A stretch of DNA of 64,000 nt from an uncultured SAR86 cluster bacterium. GTDB taxonomy: Bacteria; Pseudomonadota; Gammaproteobacteria; Magnimaribacterales; D2472. Shown here piece after piece: positions 21,528-31,200 of the stretch. Each line of letters begins with the position of its first letter. The first letter of the stretch is position 1. A program made the position numbers and the translations under genes. Below the pieces are notes generated by a model. The model saw only the letters and a program-made list of their open reading frames with translations. It made no database searches and was not told the origin of the DNA. The DNA lies in assembly GCA_902559885.1 (NCBI GenBank), contig CACEJU010000005.1:1-64000 (forward strand), read 5' to 3'.

Positions 21528-22967
21528 TTAGCCTCCGAAAATTAGAGGTGAAACATAATAAGAAAATATAGTTACCACCAAAATACCAAGTATGTTTAAG
21601 AAAATACCTGCTCTCATCATAGTTGCAATGGTAAATTTGTTTGAACCGTAAACAATTGCATTAGGTGGTGTTGCAACTGGCAGCATAAATGCACAACTTG
21701 CAGCCAGACAAACTGGTATGGTTAAAGAGACTGGTAAAACACCAATTGCTACCGCTATACCACCAAAAACTGGTAAAAATGTAGCTGTTGTTGTTACATT
21801 TGAAGTTATCTCAGTTAGAAAAATTATTAAAGTTGCAACTGCTAATATTAGAATTAAATCGGGCACATTTTGAAGTGCTAAAAGGCTATTACCAATCCAC
21901 AAACCTAACCCAGTTGAGCTAATTTGTGCAGCTAAAGACAAACCTCCTCCAAATAAGAGCAATAATCCCCAAGGTAAATCTTTTGATTTCTCCCATTTTA
22001 AGATATCTCCATCTTTTGATGATGGGATCATGAATAATAAAATTGCTGCAATGATAGCTATTCCAGCATCTGTAAGACCAGAAAGGATTTCTATATTTAC
22101 CAGAAAACTACGTGTCATCCAGGCTAACACTGCTAATGCAAAAATAACTAAGACTTTCTTTTCATCCTTTGAAACTGAGCCAAGCTCATTTAAAGATGAT
22201 CGCAAATGATTTCTAGTTTCATATGAAGCAACAAAGTGAACAGGAAAAACAAATTTAGTGAGAATAATCCAAGTTCCTATAAGCATAATTGCTGATAAAG
22301 GAACTCCCATCGTCATCCAATCAAGCATTGAGATTTCAATTCCATAAGTCTCCTCCATAAAACCTCTGAAAACTATATTGGGTGCTGTTCCAACAAGAGT
22401 TGACATTCCTCCAAGTGTTGCAGCATATGCAATACCTAAAAGCAACGCGGTATCAAAATATCTTTGTTTTTCCTCAGATAGATTTGGAATTGTTTCGCTT
22501 ACAACCGAACAAACAGCAAGGCCTATGGGTAATAACATTAAAGTTGTTGAGGTATTCATTACAAACATACTAATAAGTGCTGCCACAAGCATAAAACCAC
22601 CTATCAAAGATGAAGCGCTCCTGCCAACTGAGAGAATCATGGTTAAAGCCATCCTTTTATGCAAACCAGTAGCTTCAATAGCTAGCGCTAATATGAATCC
22701 TCCAAGAAATAAAAATATATTAGGATTTGAATAAGGTACTGCCGCTTCTTTAAAACCAGTTATACCAAATAGTGGAAATAAGGCTAATGGCAGTAGAGCA
22801 GTAACAGCAACAGGTATTGCTTCAGTAGCCCACCATATGGCCATTAAAGTAGCAATTGCAGCAACAATCCAGCCTGTATTTGATAAGTCATCTGGAGTTG
22901 GTAAAGCAAGAATACCTATAAAGAAGAGTATTCCAATCCAAAAACCTTTTTTCTGATACGCTGACAT
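21528..22967 (-). CDS. DASS/SLC13-family sodium:anion symporter
   Basis: WWATEAIPVAVTALLPLALFPLFGI, NPNIFLFLGGFILALAIE, ASCAFMLPVATPPNAIVYGS. Confidence 0.92.
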   Translation of the reverse strand: MSAYQKKGFWIGILFFIGILALPTPDDLSNTGWIVAAIATLMAIWWATEAIPVAVTALLPLALFPLFGITGFKEAAVPYSNPNIFLFLGGFILALAIEATGLHKRMALTMILSVGRSASSLIGGFMLVAALISMFVMNTSTTLMLLPIGLAVCSVVSETIPNLSEEKQRYFDTALLLGIAYAATLGGMSTLVGTAPNIVFRGFMEETYGIEISMLDWMTMGVPLSAIMLIGTWIILTKFVFPVHFVASYETRNHLRSSLNELGSVSKDEKKVLVIFALAVLAWMTRSFLVNIEILSGLTDAGIAIIAAILLFMIPSSKDGDILKWEKSKDLPWGLLLLFGGGLSLAAQISSTGLGLWIGNSLLALQNVPDLILILAVATLIIFLTEITSNVTTTATFLPVFGGIAVAIGVLPVSLTIPVCLAASCAFMLPVATPPNAIVYGSNKFTIATMMRAGIFLNILGILVVTIFSYYVSPLIFGG

Positions 22968-23049
22968 TTGTTACCTATATTTAATAAGATTTTGGCAGTC
23001 AGAGTAAATCTTTTCAAGTAAAAGAAATAATATTAATGTAAAAGAAAAT

Positions 23050-23125
23050 TGGTGGAGCTACGCGGGATCGAACCGCGGACCCCCTGCTTGCAAAGCAGGT
23101 GCTCTCCCAGCTGAGCTATAGCCCC
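23050..23125 (-). tRNA. tRNA-Ala (anticodon TGC), encoded 3' CCA
   Basis: Reverse complement GGGGCTATAGCTCAGCTGGGAGAGCACCTGCTTTGCAAGCAGGGGGTCCGCGGTTCGATCCCGCGTAGCTCCACCA folds as a cloverleaf; anticodon loop TTTGCAA. Confidence 0.97.
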
Positions 23126-23185
23126 AATTTAGAATTGATAATTGTAATTGATTTTTTTTAAATTTCTATATTTATTTAATATAAA

Positions 23186-23209
23186 AAAGGAGATGTTTCC
23201 ACCTCCTTT
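23186..23209 (-). terminator. Rho-independent terminator of the TonB-dependent receptor gene
   Basis: On the minus strand AAAGGAG GTGGAAACAT CTCCTTT followed by TTTATAT; 7-bp stem with T-tail. Confidence 0.65.
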
Positions 23210-23249
23210 ACTTTGAAAGGGGATTCTTCAGACCCCTCTCGCCCCACTA

Positions 23250-25349
23250 TTAGAACTTTTTAGTTATAGAAAGTCTCGCGTTAAGTGGCTCACCAACTGA
23301 AGCTTGGTGTGTGCTATGTGAATGCGGGAAATATAACTTGTCCATTAGATTCTCTACATTTAGTCTGACTGTTACATCACTTGAAAGATTGTAGAAAGCA
23401 GCAAAATCAATTCTGCTATATCCTGGGAGAACTAGAGCAGAGTTGTTATCTTTTATATTTGATTCTCCTTGTTGAGTAACTCCTAACGCATACCCAAAGT
23501 TATCACTTAAATCATACATAGCCCATAAAGATAGAGTGTGTCCTGGCAACTCTCTAGGTTTACCGCCACTACTCGTTTCGCCATTTAAGTTACTGTATCC
23601 AAATGCAACATATAACTTTTCATGAACTTTTCCTTTAATTTCTAGCTCTAGCCCATCAATTTCTGTGCCTCTTATTTCAGCAGATTCTCCCGTCTCATTG
23701 TCATATGAGGCTCTAACTTGTTTGCTATCAAATTTACTTAATGTCATGCTTAAAGCATCAGAAATATCCCATTTCAAACCAAATTCTGAGTTTTCAAATA
23801 CATCTGGGTCTAATCTTGCAGCATTAGCATCAAGTTTCTTATATTGCTCACCGGATCTTGGTAAAAAACTTTCGCTATAACTCCAATACAAAGACATATT
23901 TTCTCTAGCTTTAAATATAATGCCTCCTCGTGGAGAAAACTCACTATCATCTCTAGATTGAGAGGAGCCGGCTTTAATGTCAACAACTGTTATATCAAAG
24001 TTATCAACCCTTCCACCAATCATAAATTTCCATCTTTCAGAAAGATCTATTTGATCTTGAATATATAAAGATGTGACTTCAATGTCTGATGTTGTTTGAT
24101 TGTTTAAATCAGCTGCAAAATCATTAGTTGTTATAACTCCAGCTGAGTTAATTCCAAAATTCATTGGTCTTGTGATATTAAATATCTCATTATCATCGCT
24201 GGTTGTGGACCAGAAAGTGTTGTATCTAAAGTTTTCATTTTCTGTATCAATCATTTCTGCTCCTACTAAAATAGTATGAACAGCATTTCCTATTTGTAAT
24301 TCATTTACAAAATTACTAGATATAATTAAATTTTGTCTTTCAGTTGGATCAAAATAACCATCCATGGTTACTAAAGTTTCATCGTAACCTGATGCATAGT
24401 AGTTTCTATACATTTTTTCAAAATCACTGGATTGAATTGTAAATATTGCCTTGCTTGTATCTGAGATTTCATGAGTAAGATTGCCTCTAAAAATACTTGC
24501 TTCTACGGTTGTAGTATTAACATCTGCTCCACCAAAAACTACATCTTTAAGAGATCTATCTGGTCTACCATTGATTGTAGGAATACCTCTATCTATAAAT
24601 CTTTCATGGTCAATATACTCATAGGATAAGTCTATTGTTGTTTTATCTGAAAGCTTCCTTGTATAAGTAGGGTTAATTCCTAATCTATCACCATCATAAT
24701 GATCTCTATGATTTTCTAGTGAATCTACATGCATCATAAACCTAAAAGCTGAATCGCTATTAGTATTAACATTGTAATCAAGTGTAATATCTGAAGCGCC
24801 GAATGAATCAAAGGCAAAATCGACTGATCCGAATTTACTTCCTAATTCAGCTTTTTTTGTGACTCTATTAATAATACCACCAGTACCACCTCTTCCGAAT
24901 AAAAGAGCATTAGGACCCCTAAGTATTTCAACCTGTTCAATGTTATAGAAAGAGCGATAGTATTGAACATCATCTCTTAAACCGTCTAAGAAGAAGTCAG
25001 CTGTAGATCTTACCCCTCTAAAAACAACAGAGTCTCTATGACCCTCTCCTTGTGAGCTATTAACTCCCGGAGTATATTTAACTATGTCACTTATTTCACG
25101 AAGTCCCTGATTCTTGAGGTTTTTTTCTGTAAATATAGATAAACTTTGAGGCACATTTATAATAGGAACTGGGGTTTTTAGAGCTAAAACTTTGTCGCTA
25201 TGTAAAATTTTACCCTCAACTATAACTTCTTCAATCTCATATTGAGCATTGGTTTTTGTTGTGAAGGCTAATCCTGTTATTAGAAACAGAATAAATAATA
25301 AAGATTTATATTTTAAAAGTGTGTTTATGTAGCGCATATATTCTCTCAT
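23250..25349 (-). CDS. TonB-dependent siderophore receptor
   Basis: Signal peptide, plug (TPVPIINVPQSLSIFTEKNL...VFRGVRSTADFFLDGLRDDVQYYRSFYNIEQVEILRGPNALLFGRGGTGGIINRVTK), terminal Phe (LSITKKF). Confidence 0.92.
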   Translation of the reverse strand: MREYMRYINTLLKYKSLLFILFLITGLAFTTKTNAQYEIEEVIVEGKILHSDKVLALKTPVPIINVPQSLSIFTEKNLKNQGLREISDIVKYTPGVNSSQGEGHRDSVVFRGVRSTADFFLDGLRDDVQYYRSFYNIEQVEILRGPNALLFGRGGTGGIINRVTKKAELGSKFGSVDFAFDSFGASDITLDYNVNTNSDSAFRFMMHVDSLENHRDHYDGDRLGINPTYTRKLSDKTTIDLSYEYIDHERFIDRGIPTINGRPDRSLKDVVFGGADVNTTTVEASIFRGNLTHEISDTSKAIFTIQSSDFEKMYRNYYASGYDETLVTMDGYFDPTERQNLIISSNFVNELQIGNAVHTILVGAEMIDTENENFRYNTFWSTTSDDNEIFNITRPMNFGINSAGVITTNDFAADLNNQTTSDIEVTSLYIQDQIDLSERWKFMIGGRVDNFDITVVDIKAGSSQSRDDSEFSPRGGIIFKARENMSLYWSYSESFLPRSGEQYKKLDANAARLDPDVFENSEFGLKWDISDALSMTLSKFDSKQVRASYDNETGESAEIRGTEIDGLELEIKGKVHEKLYVAFGYSNLNGETSSGGKPRELPGHTLSLWAMYDLSDNFGYALGVTQQGESNIKDNNSALVLPGYSRIDFAAFYNLSSDVTVRLNVENLMDKLYFPHSHSTHQASVGEPLNARLSITKKF

Positions 25350-25397
25350 TCATGTAAAAAAACAAGCTGAAAAATAAATGCGTCAACTTGTAAATGC

Positions 25398-25418
25398 AAA
25401 TGATAATGATTCTCATTT
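25398..25418 (-). promoter_or_regulatory. Fur box upstream of TonB-dependent siderophore receptor
   Basis: aaatgataatgattctcattt, close to the Fur consensus GATAATGATAATCATTATC; within a larger palindrome 25387-25429. Confidence 0.8.
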
Positions 25419-25447
25419 ACATTTACAAGAGAAATTTATAATTTTTC

Positions 25448-25870
25448 TTAATTATTACCTTTTATTGCGTAATAAGCGCCTAAAGCAAACAAAAATATTT
25501 GAACTTCTTTAAATAGCTTTTCAGTTATGAACCAATCAGCATGTGCAATATAAAAAGCGCCAATCATAATTACTACAACTGCCCCACCAGATAAGCGAGT
25601 AATAACATTTCCAAGAACACCGCTCAAGAAACCACCTAAAATAATTCCAATACCTGCTGCCATTTCTCCAATTGATACCATGGATGTTACTAATTCTGGA
25701 GCAGGAATTCCTTCACTCTCAAACCAGGTAACCATTTTTTTTGGTGGCAATGGCAATTTGCCATAACCATATAGAAAAAACCCAATACCAAGTACTAATC
25801 TTAAGATCCAATCAGTTAGCCAGCTAAAAGGTTTAGCTAATGTTTCTAGAAAGTCATTTAATTTATTCAT
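25448..25870 (-). CDS. DoxX family membrane protein
   Basis: WILRLVLGIGFFLYGYGKL...GEMAAGIGIILGGFL; four hydrophobic segments. Confidence 0.8.
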   Translation of the reverse strand: MNKLNDFLETLAKPFSWLTDWILRLVLGIGFFLYGYGKLPLPPKKMVTWFESEGIPAPELVTSMVSIGEMAAGIGIILGGFLSGVLGNVITRLSGGAVVVIMIGAFYIAHADWFITEKLFKEVQIFLFALGAYYAIKGNN

Positions 25871-25881
25871 ATTCCCCTCTC

Positions 25882-27177
25882 CTAATTTAATTCTATTTTA
25901 TCATTTGATTCTATGGATACACCCTCATTGTCCAATAATCTATTTAATTGATCTTGGCCTATATTTACAAAAGCTAAAATCGTTCCATTCGACGAAGATT
26001 TTTCTTCTTTTATGCATCCCATATTATATAAATCAGATCGAACTTTTCCGAGCCTTGATTCAATTGAAATCCAGCCCTCATATATTCCGCCGCTTAAAAT
26101 ACCATCAATGGATCTTCTCAATTCAACAATACCAGTTTGGTCTTTAACAGATATCCAACAGATGTCAGAAGCATTATTTAACGATGGGTTTTCAATCTCT
26201 TTCATGTCACATTTATTCATAACTCTTAAAATTGGTATCTCTTTTATACCTATGCTTTTTAAGATTTTATTAACTTCACACTCTTTTTCTTTATAGTCCT
26301 CATCTGCAATATCAATGACATGGAGCAACAAATCTGCCGATAAAAGCTCATCAAGAGTAGCTTTAAAAGAAGCAATAAGCTCTGTTGGCAGATCAGAAAT
26401 AAAGCCAACTGTGTCTGAAAATAATATTGAGCCAAGCTTAGGATCATGATTTTTTCTCGTTACTGAATCCAGAGTCGCAAAAAGTTGATCAGCTGCGTGC
26501 TGATCGCTGTTAGTTAATAAATTAAATAATGATGTTTTACCAGCATTTGTGTATCCAACTAATGAAACTATTTTGCTTCTACCCTTCTTTCTGGCGTAGG
26601 TATTAATTTGTCTCTGTTTGTATGCTTTGTTTAATTTTGATTTTAACGTCTTAATTCTTTGGCCGATTAACCTTCTATCTGTTTCTAGCTGAGTTTCACC
26701 AGGGCCTCTTAGACCTATACCCCCTTTCTGTCTTTCTAAGTGTGTCCAACCTCTTATTAATCTAGTTGAAAGATGATTTAGCTGTGCTAATTCAACTTGT
26801 AGCTTACCAATGTGTGATGAAGCCCTAGCAGCAAAGATATCAAGAATGAGCTCTGTTTTATCTATGACTCTAACTTTAAATATTTTTTCTAAATTTCTTG
26901 CTTGAGATGCACTCAGAGCATGATTAATGATTACCAGATCGGGTTTTAACTCTTTAACGAGGGATTTAATCTCAAGAATTTTTCCTGAATTAATAAAGGC
27001 ACTAGTTGATGGTAGATTTTGCTTACCCATGATTGAGCCTATTACCTCTAAACCAGCAGATTGAACTAATGTAAAAAATTCTTTATAGGGATTATCTAAA
27101 TTATTTTTATTTTTTAATGAATATACATCTAAAAAAATAAGTAACGCTGATTCTGGTAATTTTTGCTCTGTGATCAT
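25882..27177 (-). CDS. hflX: GTPase HflX
   Basis: GWTHLERQKGGIGLRGPGETQLETDRRLI, SLVGYTNAGKTSLFN, FSDTVGFISDLP. Confidence 0.93.
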   Translation of the reverse strand: MITEQKLPESALLIFLDVYSLKNKNNLDNPYKEFFTLVQSAGLEVIGSIMGKQNLPSTSAFINSGKILEIKSLVKELKPDLVIINHALSASQARNLEKIFKVRVIDKTELILDIFAARASSHIGKLQVELAQLNHLSTRLIRGWTHLERQKGGIGLRGPGETQLETDRRLIGQRIKTLKSKLNKAYKQRQINTYARKKGRSKIVSLVGYTNAGKTSLFNLLTNSDQHAADQLFATLDSVTRKNHDPKLGSILFSDTVGFISDLPTELIASFKATLDELLSADLLLHVIDIADEDYKEKECEVNKILKSIGIKEIPILRVMNKCDMKEIENPSLNNASDICWISVKDQTGIVELRRSIDGILSGGIYEGWISIESRLGKVRSDLYNMGCIKEEKSSSNGTILAFVNIGQDQLNRLLDNEGVSIESNDKIELN

Positions 27178-27244
27178 GTGATATCTTTATTGTAGAGTTT
27201 TTTTATATTTTTGATAATATTTATATAAGATAAAGGAGAAAATT

Positions 27245-27376
27245 ATTAATAGAGGCGAGCGAGCAAGAAAATCTGTGCAAGCAAGTGCTAAAAGAAAAGC
27301 GACAAGAGAGATTAAAAAAATTCGACTTGATAAGCTTTATAGAGAGTTACGAAAAGCCCGAAAAAAAAATAAGTAA
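27245..27376 (+). CDS. Small highly basic protein, candidate AUU start
   Basis: Open frame INRGERARKSVQASAKRKATREIKKIRLDKLYRELRKARKKNK* preceded by aaggag (27233-27238), 6 nt before ATT at 27245; frame opens after TAA at 27215 with no ATG. Alternatives: ATT 27242, GTG 27275. Confidence 0.45.
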   Translation: MNRGERARKSVQASAKRKATREIKKIRLDKLYRELRKARKKNK

Positions 27377-27437
27377 TAATTTCAGCGCTTGTTTGATTGC
27401 TGCTAAAAAGCAGTAAGGGAGTTTTTAATTAAAAATT

Positions 27438-27509
27438 ATGGAAAAAATTGATAAATACGTACCTTTGATTATTGTTCTTTTAGCTCTTTATATTGCTGCT
27501 ATAGCCTAA
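27438..27509 (+). CDS. 23-aa putative single-pass membrane microprotein
   Basis: ATG at 27438: MEKIDKYVPLIIVLLALYIAAIA*; hydrophobic C-terminal segment; below the ORF track length cut-off. Confidence 0.4.
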   Translation: MEKIDKYVPLIIVLLALYIAAIA

Positions 27510-28093
27510 AACTTTCTTTTTTGAGCTTCACATGAACCTTTGGCTCTTATCTCAACTTTAGGATTCTTATTTTTTGAATTTGTTTCAGTTTTCAGCCAGA
27601 TATCGCCTTCTAGCTTCCCTTTACCGGTATACCAGTTAAAAGAGTTGGTGACTCTATATATGTCTACATTATAGTTTTTAAACATAGGGTGTATTTCACC
27701 ATTTTGCATGGTATGAAAAACACTCATACCAAGGTCAGATTTTTCAGCAGACCAAGAAGCCTGGGGGTTTAGCCAGATTGGAGAAGGCTCAAAAGTATGT
27801 TTCATTGAAACTAAATTGTCTTGATCGTCTATTTCCCAGTATTGGACGATATAAATATTATCTTTTTGCCAATCCTCTTGTGCAAAACTAGTTTTTGCTC
27901 TTTGAAGCAAGAATAATGATTGCTGTGTTTGTTGAGCAAGGTTCTTAAAAAACTCAATTCCTTCAGATAGGTAAGTTTTTTTTATATCTTTGTAAGTAAT
28001 AGAGTAAGAGCCACTTAATTCACAAATAATTTTTTTATTATCAGCAAACATATAATTAGAAAATAATATTCCTAATATTAAAATTAATCTCAT
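27506..28093 (-). CDS. Secreted/periplasmic protein of unknown function
   Basis: 195 aa, signal-peptide-like MRLILILGILFSNYMFAD; no family recognised. Confidence 0.65.
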   Translation of the reverse strand: MRLILILGILFSNYMFADNKKIICELSGSYSITYKDIKKTYLSEGIEFFKNLAQQTQQSLFLLQRAKTSFAQEDWQKDNIYIVQYWEIDDQDNLVSMKHTFEPSPIWLNPQASWSAEKSDLGMSVFHTMQNGEIHPMFKNYNVDIYRVTNSFNWYTGKGKLEGDIWLKTETNSKNKNPKVEIRAKGSCEAQKRKF

Positions 28094-28251
28094 GATGATT
28101 ATTTTAACTCAATAGAATTTTTTTAAATAAAAATATTTTGTAAATTATTTACATGTGTTGAAATAATTGGTTAATTTTGTAAATTTGCAAGTATTAGCAT
28201 GATAAAATCTATCTCGATTAGTCTATTGAAAAATTATTAAAGGGAAGCTCC

Positions 28252-31200
28252 ATGAAAAAAATTTTAAGCATACTTGTAACTATTTTATTTATTGCCTCAT
28301 GTGGAGGTGGTGGAGGTGGCGGATCATCTGATACCAGCCCTCCTGTTACTAATCCATCACCGAGTATAAGTTCTTTTTCATCATCAGCTTCGACAATTAC
28401 TGCTGGTGAATCAATTACTTTAACTTGGTCAACTTCTAATGCTAACTCATGTTCAGCAAGTGGAGATTGGTCTGGAACTAAAGGAGCAAATGGAAGTGAG
28501 ACATTAACACTTGATAATGTAAAAACTTATAGTTTTACCTTAACCTGTTCAGGGGCAACAGGAACAAGCAATGCAGTATCTTCAGTATCTGTAGATGTTC
28601 AAGAAGCTCCATCACCAGTTATAAACTCATTTACATCCTCATCTTCTACAATAAATTTAAATGAATCTATTACCTTAGAATGGAGTTCTTCAAATACAAA
28701 TTCGTGTTCTGCAGGCGGAGATTGGAGTGGATCAAAAAATGTAAATGGAAGTGAATCTATTCAATTGGATACTGTTAAGACATATACCTTTAATTTAACA
28801 TGCTCGAATTCCTCAACAAGTACAAATGCATCTCTTTCAGTAGTTGTTGAAGATACCCAGATAGAAGATTTGGATGTACACATAATTGAAGACGGTGTGG
28901 TTGCTGAAATATGGGGTGGTAATGATTATCTTTCATTTTTTGATGAATTAAATGGTTATGGCGATTGTACTGATGAGGTTTCTGGAACTGAAACATGTCA
29001 AAGTGTTGACTGGGAAGTGGTATCAGACTCTGGTCGTGGAGATGTGCTTGAAGTAATGTATGTTAATGGAGCAGGACATGCCGGTCTTGTGGTTGGTCCT
29101 TCACCTGGAGTGAATTTAAGCGATTATTCTGAAGGCACCCTATCTTTTGATATCAAAATTATTAACTCAGGAAATGCTAATTTATCTGGAGGTTTTTATA
29201 TAAAAGTTGAAAGTGGTGCTCAAGTTGCTTCTGGAGAGCTTCCAATTAGTGGTATTCAAGCAACTGGTGATTGGGAAACAGTAGACTTTCCTGTTTCTTC
29301 ACTAACTGCTAGTGGAGCATTAAATTTAGCTGATATAACTGCACCTATGGTTTTCTTTCCAGCATATCAAACTGGCGCTGGATTGGTGTATCAAATTGAT
29401 AATGTTAGATTTACTGGAATAGCAGATGGCGCTACTCCTCCTTCAGGCCCAAATGATGGCGGCGGAGGCGGCGGAGGTGGTAACACTGGTGACTATAATA
29501 TTTTGACTTATGGTGCTGGTAGTGTTTCTACTTCTATTAATCTTAACAGTTATAGATGTGTAAATGATTATGGTTTTTGGGTATATAACGCTGGCGTGGT
29601 TAACCCGGGTGTAGCTGGATGCAATATTCCAACTGGACAAAACAATGGCACTCCAGTTGGCGCTCCAACAAAAGTAATACCACAAGTGGTAGAGCCTGCT
29701 GCTAGTAAAATTATTGCAACCCATAGATGGTGGGGATCCATTCCTTTTATAGGTGAAATGCAACTTGGTGATACAAATGGTGGCGCTCATGTTACTGCTG
29801 ATCCGATTAGAACTAGGGTAAGTAATGCTGGTGCAAGAATTATGGGATTGCCTGGTGGCTTTAAGCTTGCTGGAGGATTATGTGCAAATTGTTATCCACA
29901 ATATGTTGGTGGCGATCCATTTACGGAAGTATTTGATGGTATAGCCATAGCTAATTCAGCTCATGGAAGTATGGATGCTTACCTTAAAGACTATAGCGAT
30001 GGATCAGCAACTGTAATGTGGAAAACTGGCAATACTGATGTTATGGAAGCCACGTTTGTTCATGGATCTCCATATGTATATTTTAAAGTTTATGATGGTA
30101 ACCCAATTATAAAAACCCTTAGATCAAATAGCGGTGAAAAGGGAATTTTTTATGAAAGCGGTGATAGTCTTGGTGTATGGACAAGTGTAGCCGGCAATAG
30201 AAATAATTTTGTTATTACTGGTGAAGGCGTCACAACTTATACAAACACCTCAAGTGATCAAATTGGTATTTCAAATGCAACTGGTGAATTTACTGTTTCA
30301 TATATACCTACAATTTCTGGAGAGCCTGGGGTTTCTATGTCTGACTACTTTGTTAGTAAAGCAAGGAATATTGTTGCCTCTGTAGATATTGATTATTCAG
30401 TAAACAGAAATAATAACTCTGTTACAGTCACACATAATTACCTAGATGAAAACGGCAATGCTGCAGATACAATTGTTGGAATGCATCCTATGCATTGGAA
30501 ATTTTCAAATCAACAAACCTCAAATTACAAAATTAGAAGCGCTAGAGGTATTATTAAGTTTGCTGAAACAAGCTCCTTTAATTACACCATGCCTTTTGTT
30601 GGAGTTTTGCCAACCCTTCCGGCAATTGAAAATACATACGATCAAAATATATTAGAGCAATTAGTTAAAGATTTTGTGAATGCAGGAGAATCAAGCTGGA
30701 TCAACAGGGATACAACCAATGATACGTATTGGTCTGGTAAAGCATATGGTAAAGCTGCAGAAGTAATAGCAATTGCAAAGAGTTTAGGACTGAATCAAGA
30801 AGCTAGTCAGTTAACATCATGGTTAAAATCTGAACTAGAAGATTGGTTTACAGCAGAAACTGATGGTGAATTAGATGAACTGCGATATTTTGTTTACGAT
30901 GAAGACTGGGATACTATTCTTGGAATTGAAGAAGCATATGGATCTCATCAAAGATTAGCTGATCATCATTTTCATTATGGTTATTTTGTTCGTGCTGCAG
31001 CTGAAATTTGTAGAACTGAAAAATCTTGGTGTGGCAGTGATCAATATGGCCCAATTATTGAGTTGTTAATAAGGGATTATGCAGGTGGTGATAATGATGA
31101 TATGTTCCCTACCTACAGAAATTTTGATCCTGCTAATGGTTTCTCATGGGCTGATGGTAAAGCTGATGCCCTTCAAGGTAATAACAATGAGTCTACATCT

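Noticed and set aside
22378-22734. 118-aa plus-strand ORF
   Set aside because: Antisense to the DASS transporter, low complexity, no start context.
27242-27376. Possibility that this region is a frameshifted remnant of a larger gene
   Set aside because: Clean SD, uninterrupted frame and stop followed by intergenic DNA; no continuation in other frames. Kept as a small ORF instead.
28315-29490. GGTGGAGG-type tandem repeats as a CRISPR/VNTR
   Set aside because: They encode poly-Gly linkers in the GH81 lipoprotein; short simple-sequence, no spacer structure.
29443-29790. 115-aa minus-strand ORF in the GH81 gene
   Set aside because: Ser/Thr/Ile-rich shadow of the repetitive coding strand.
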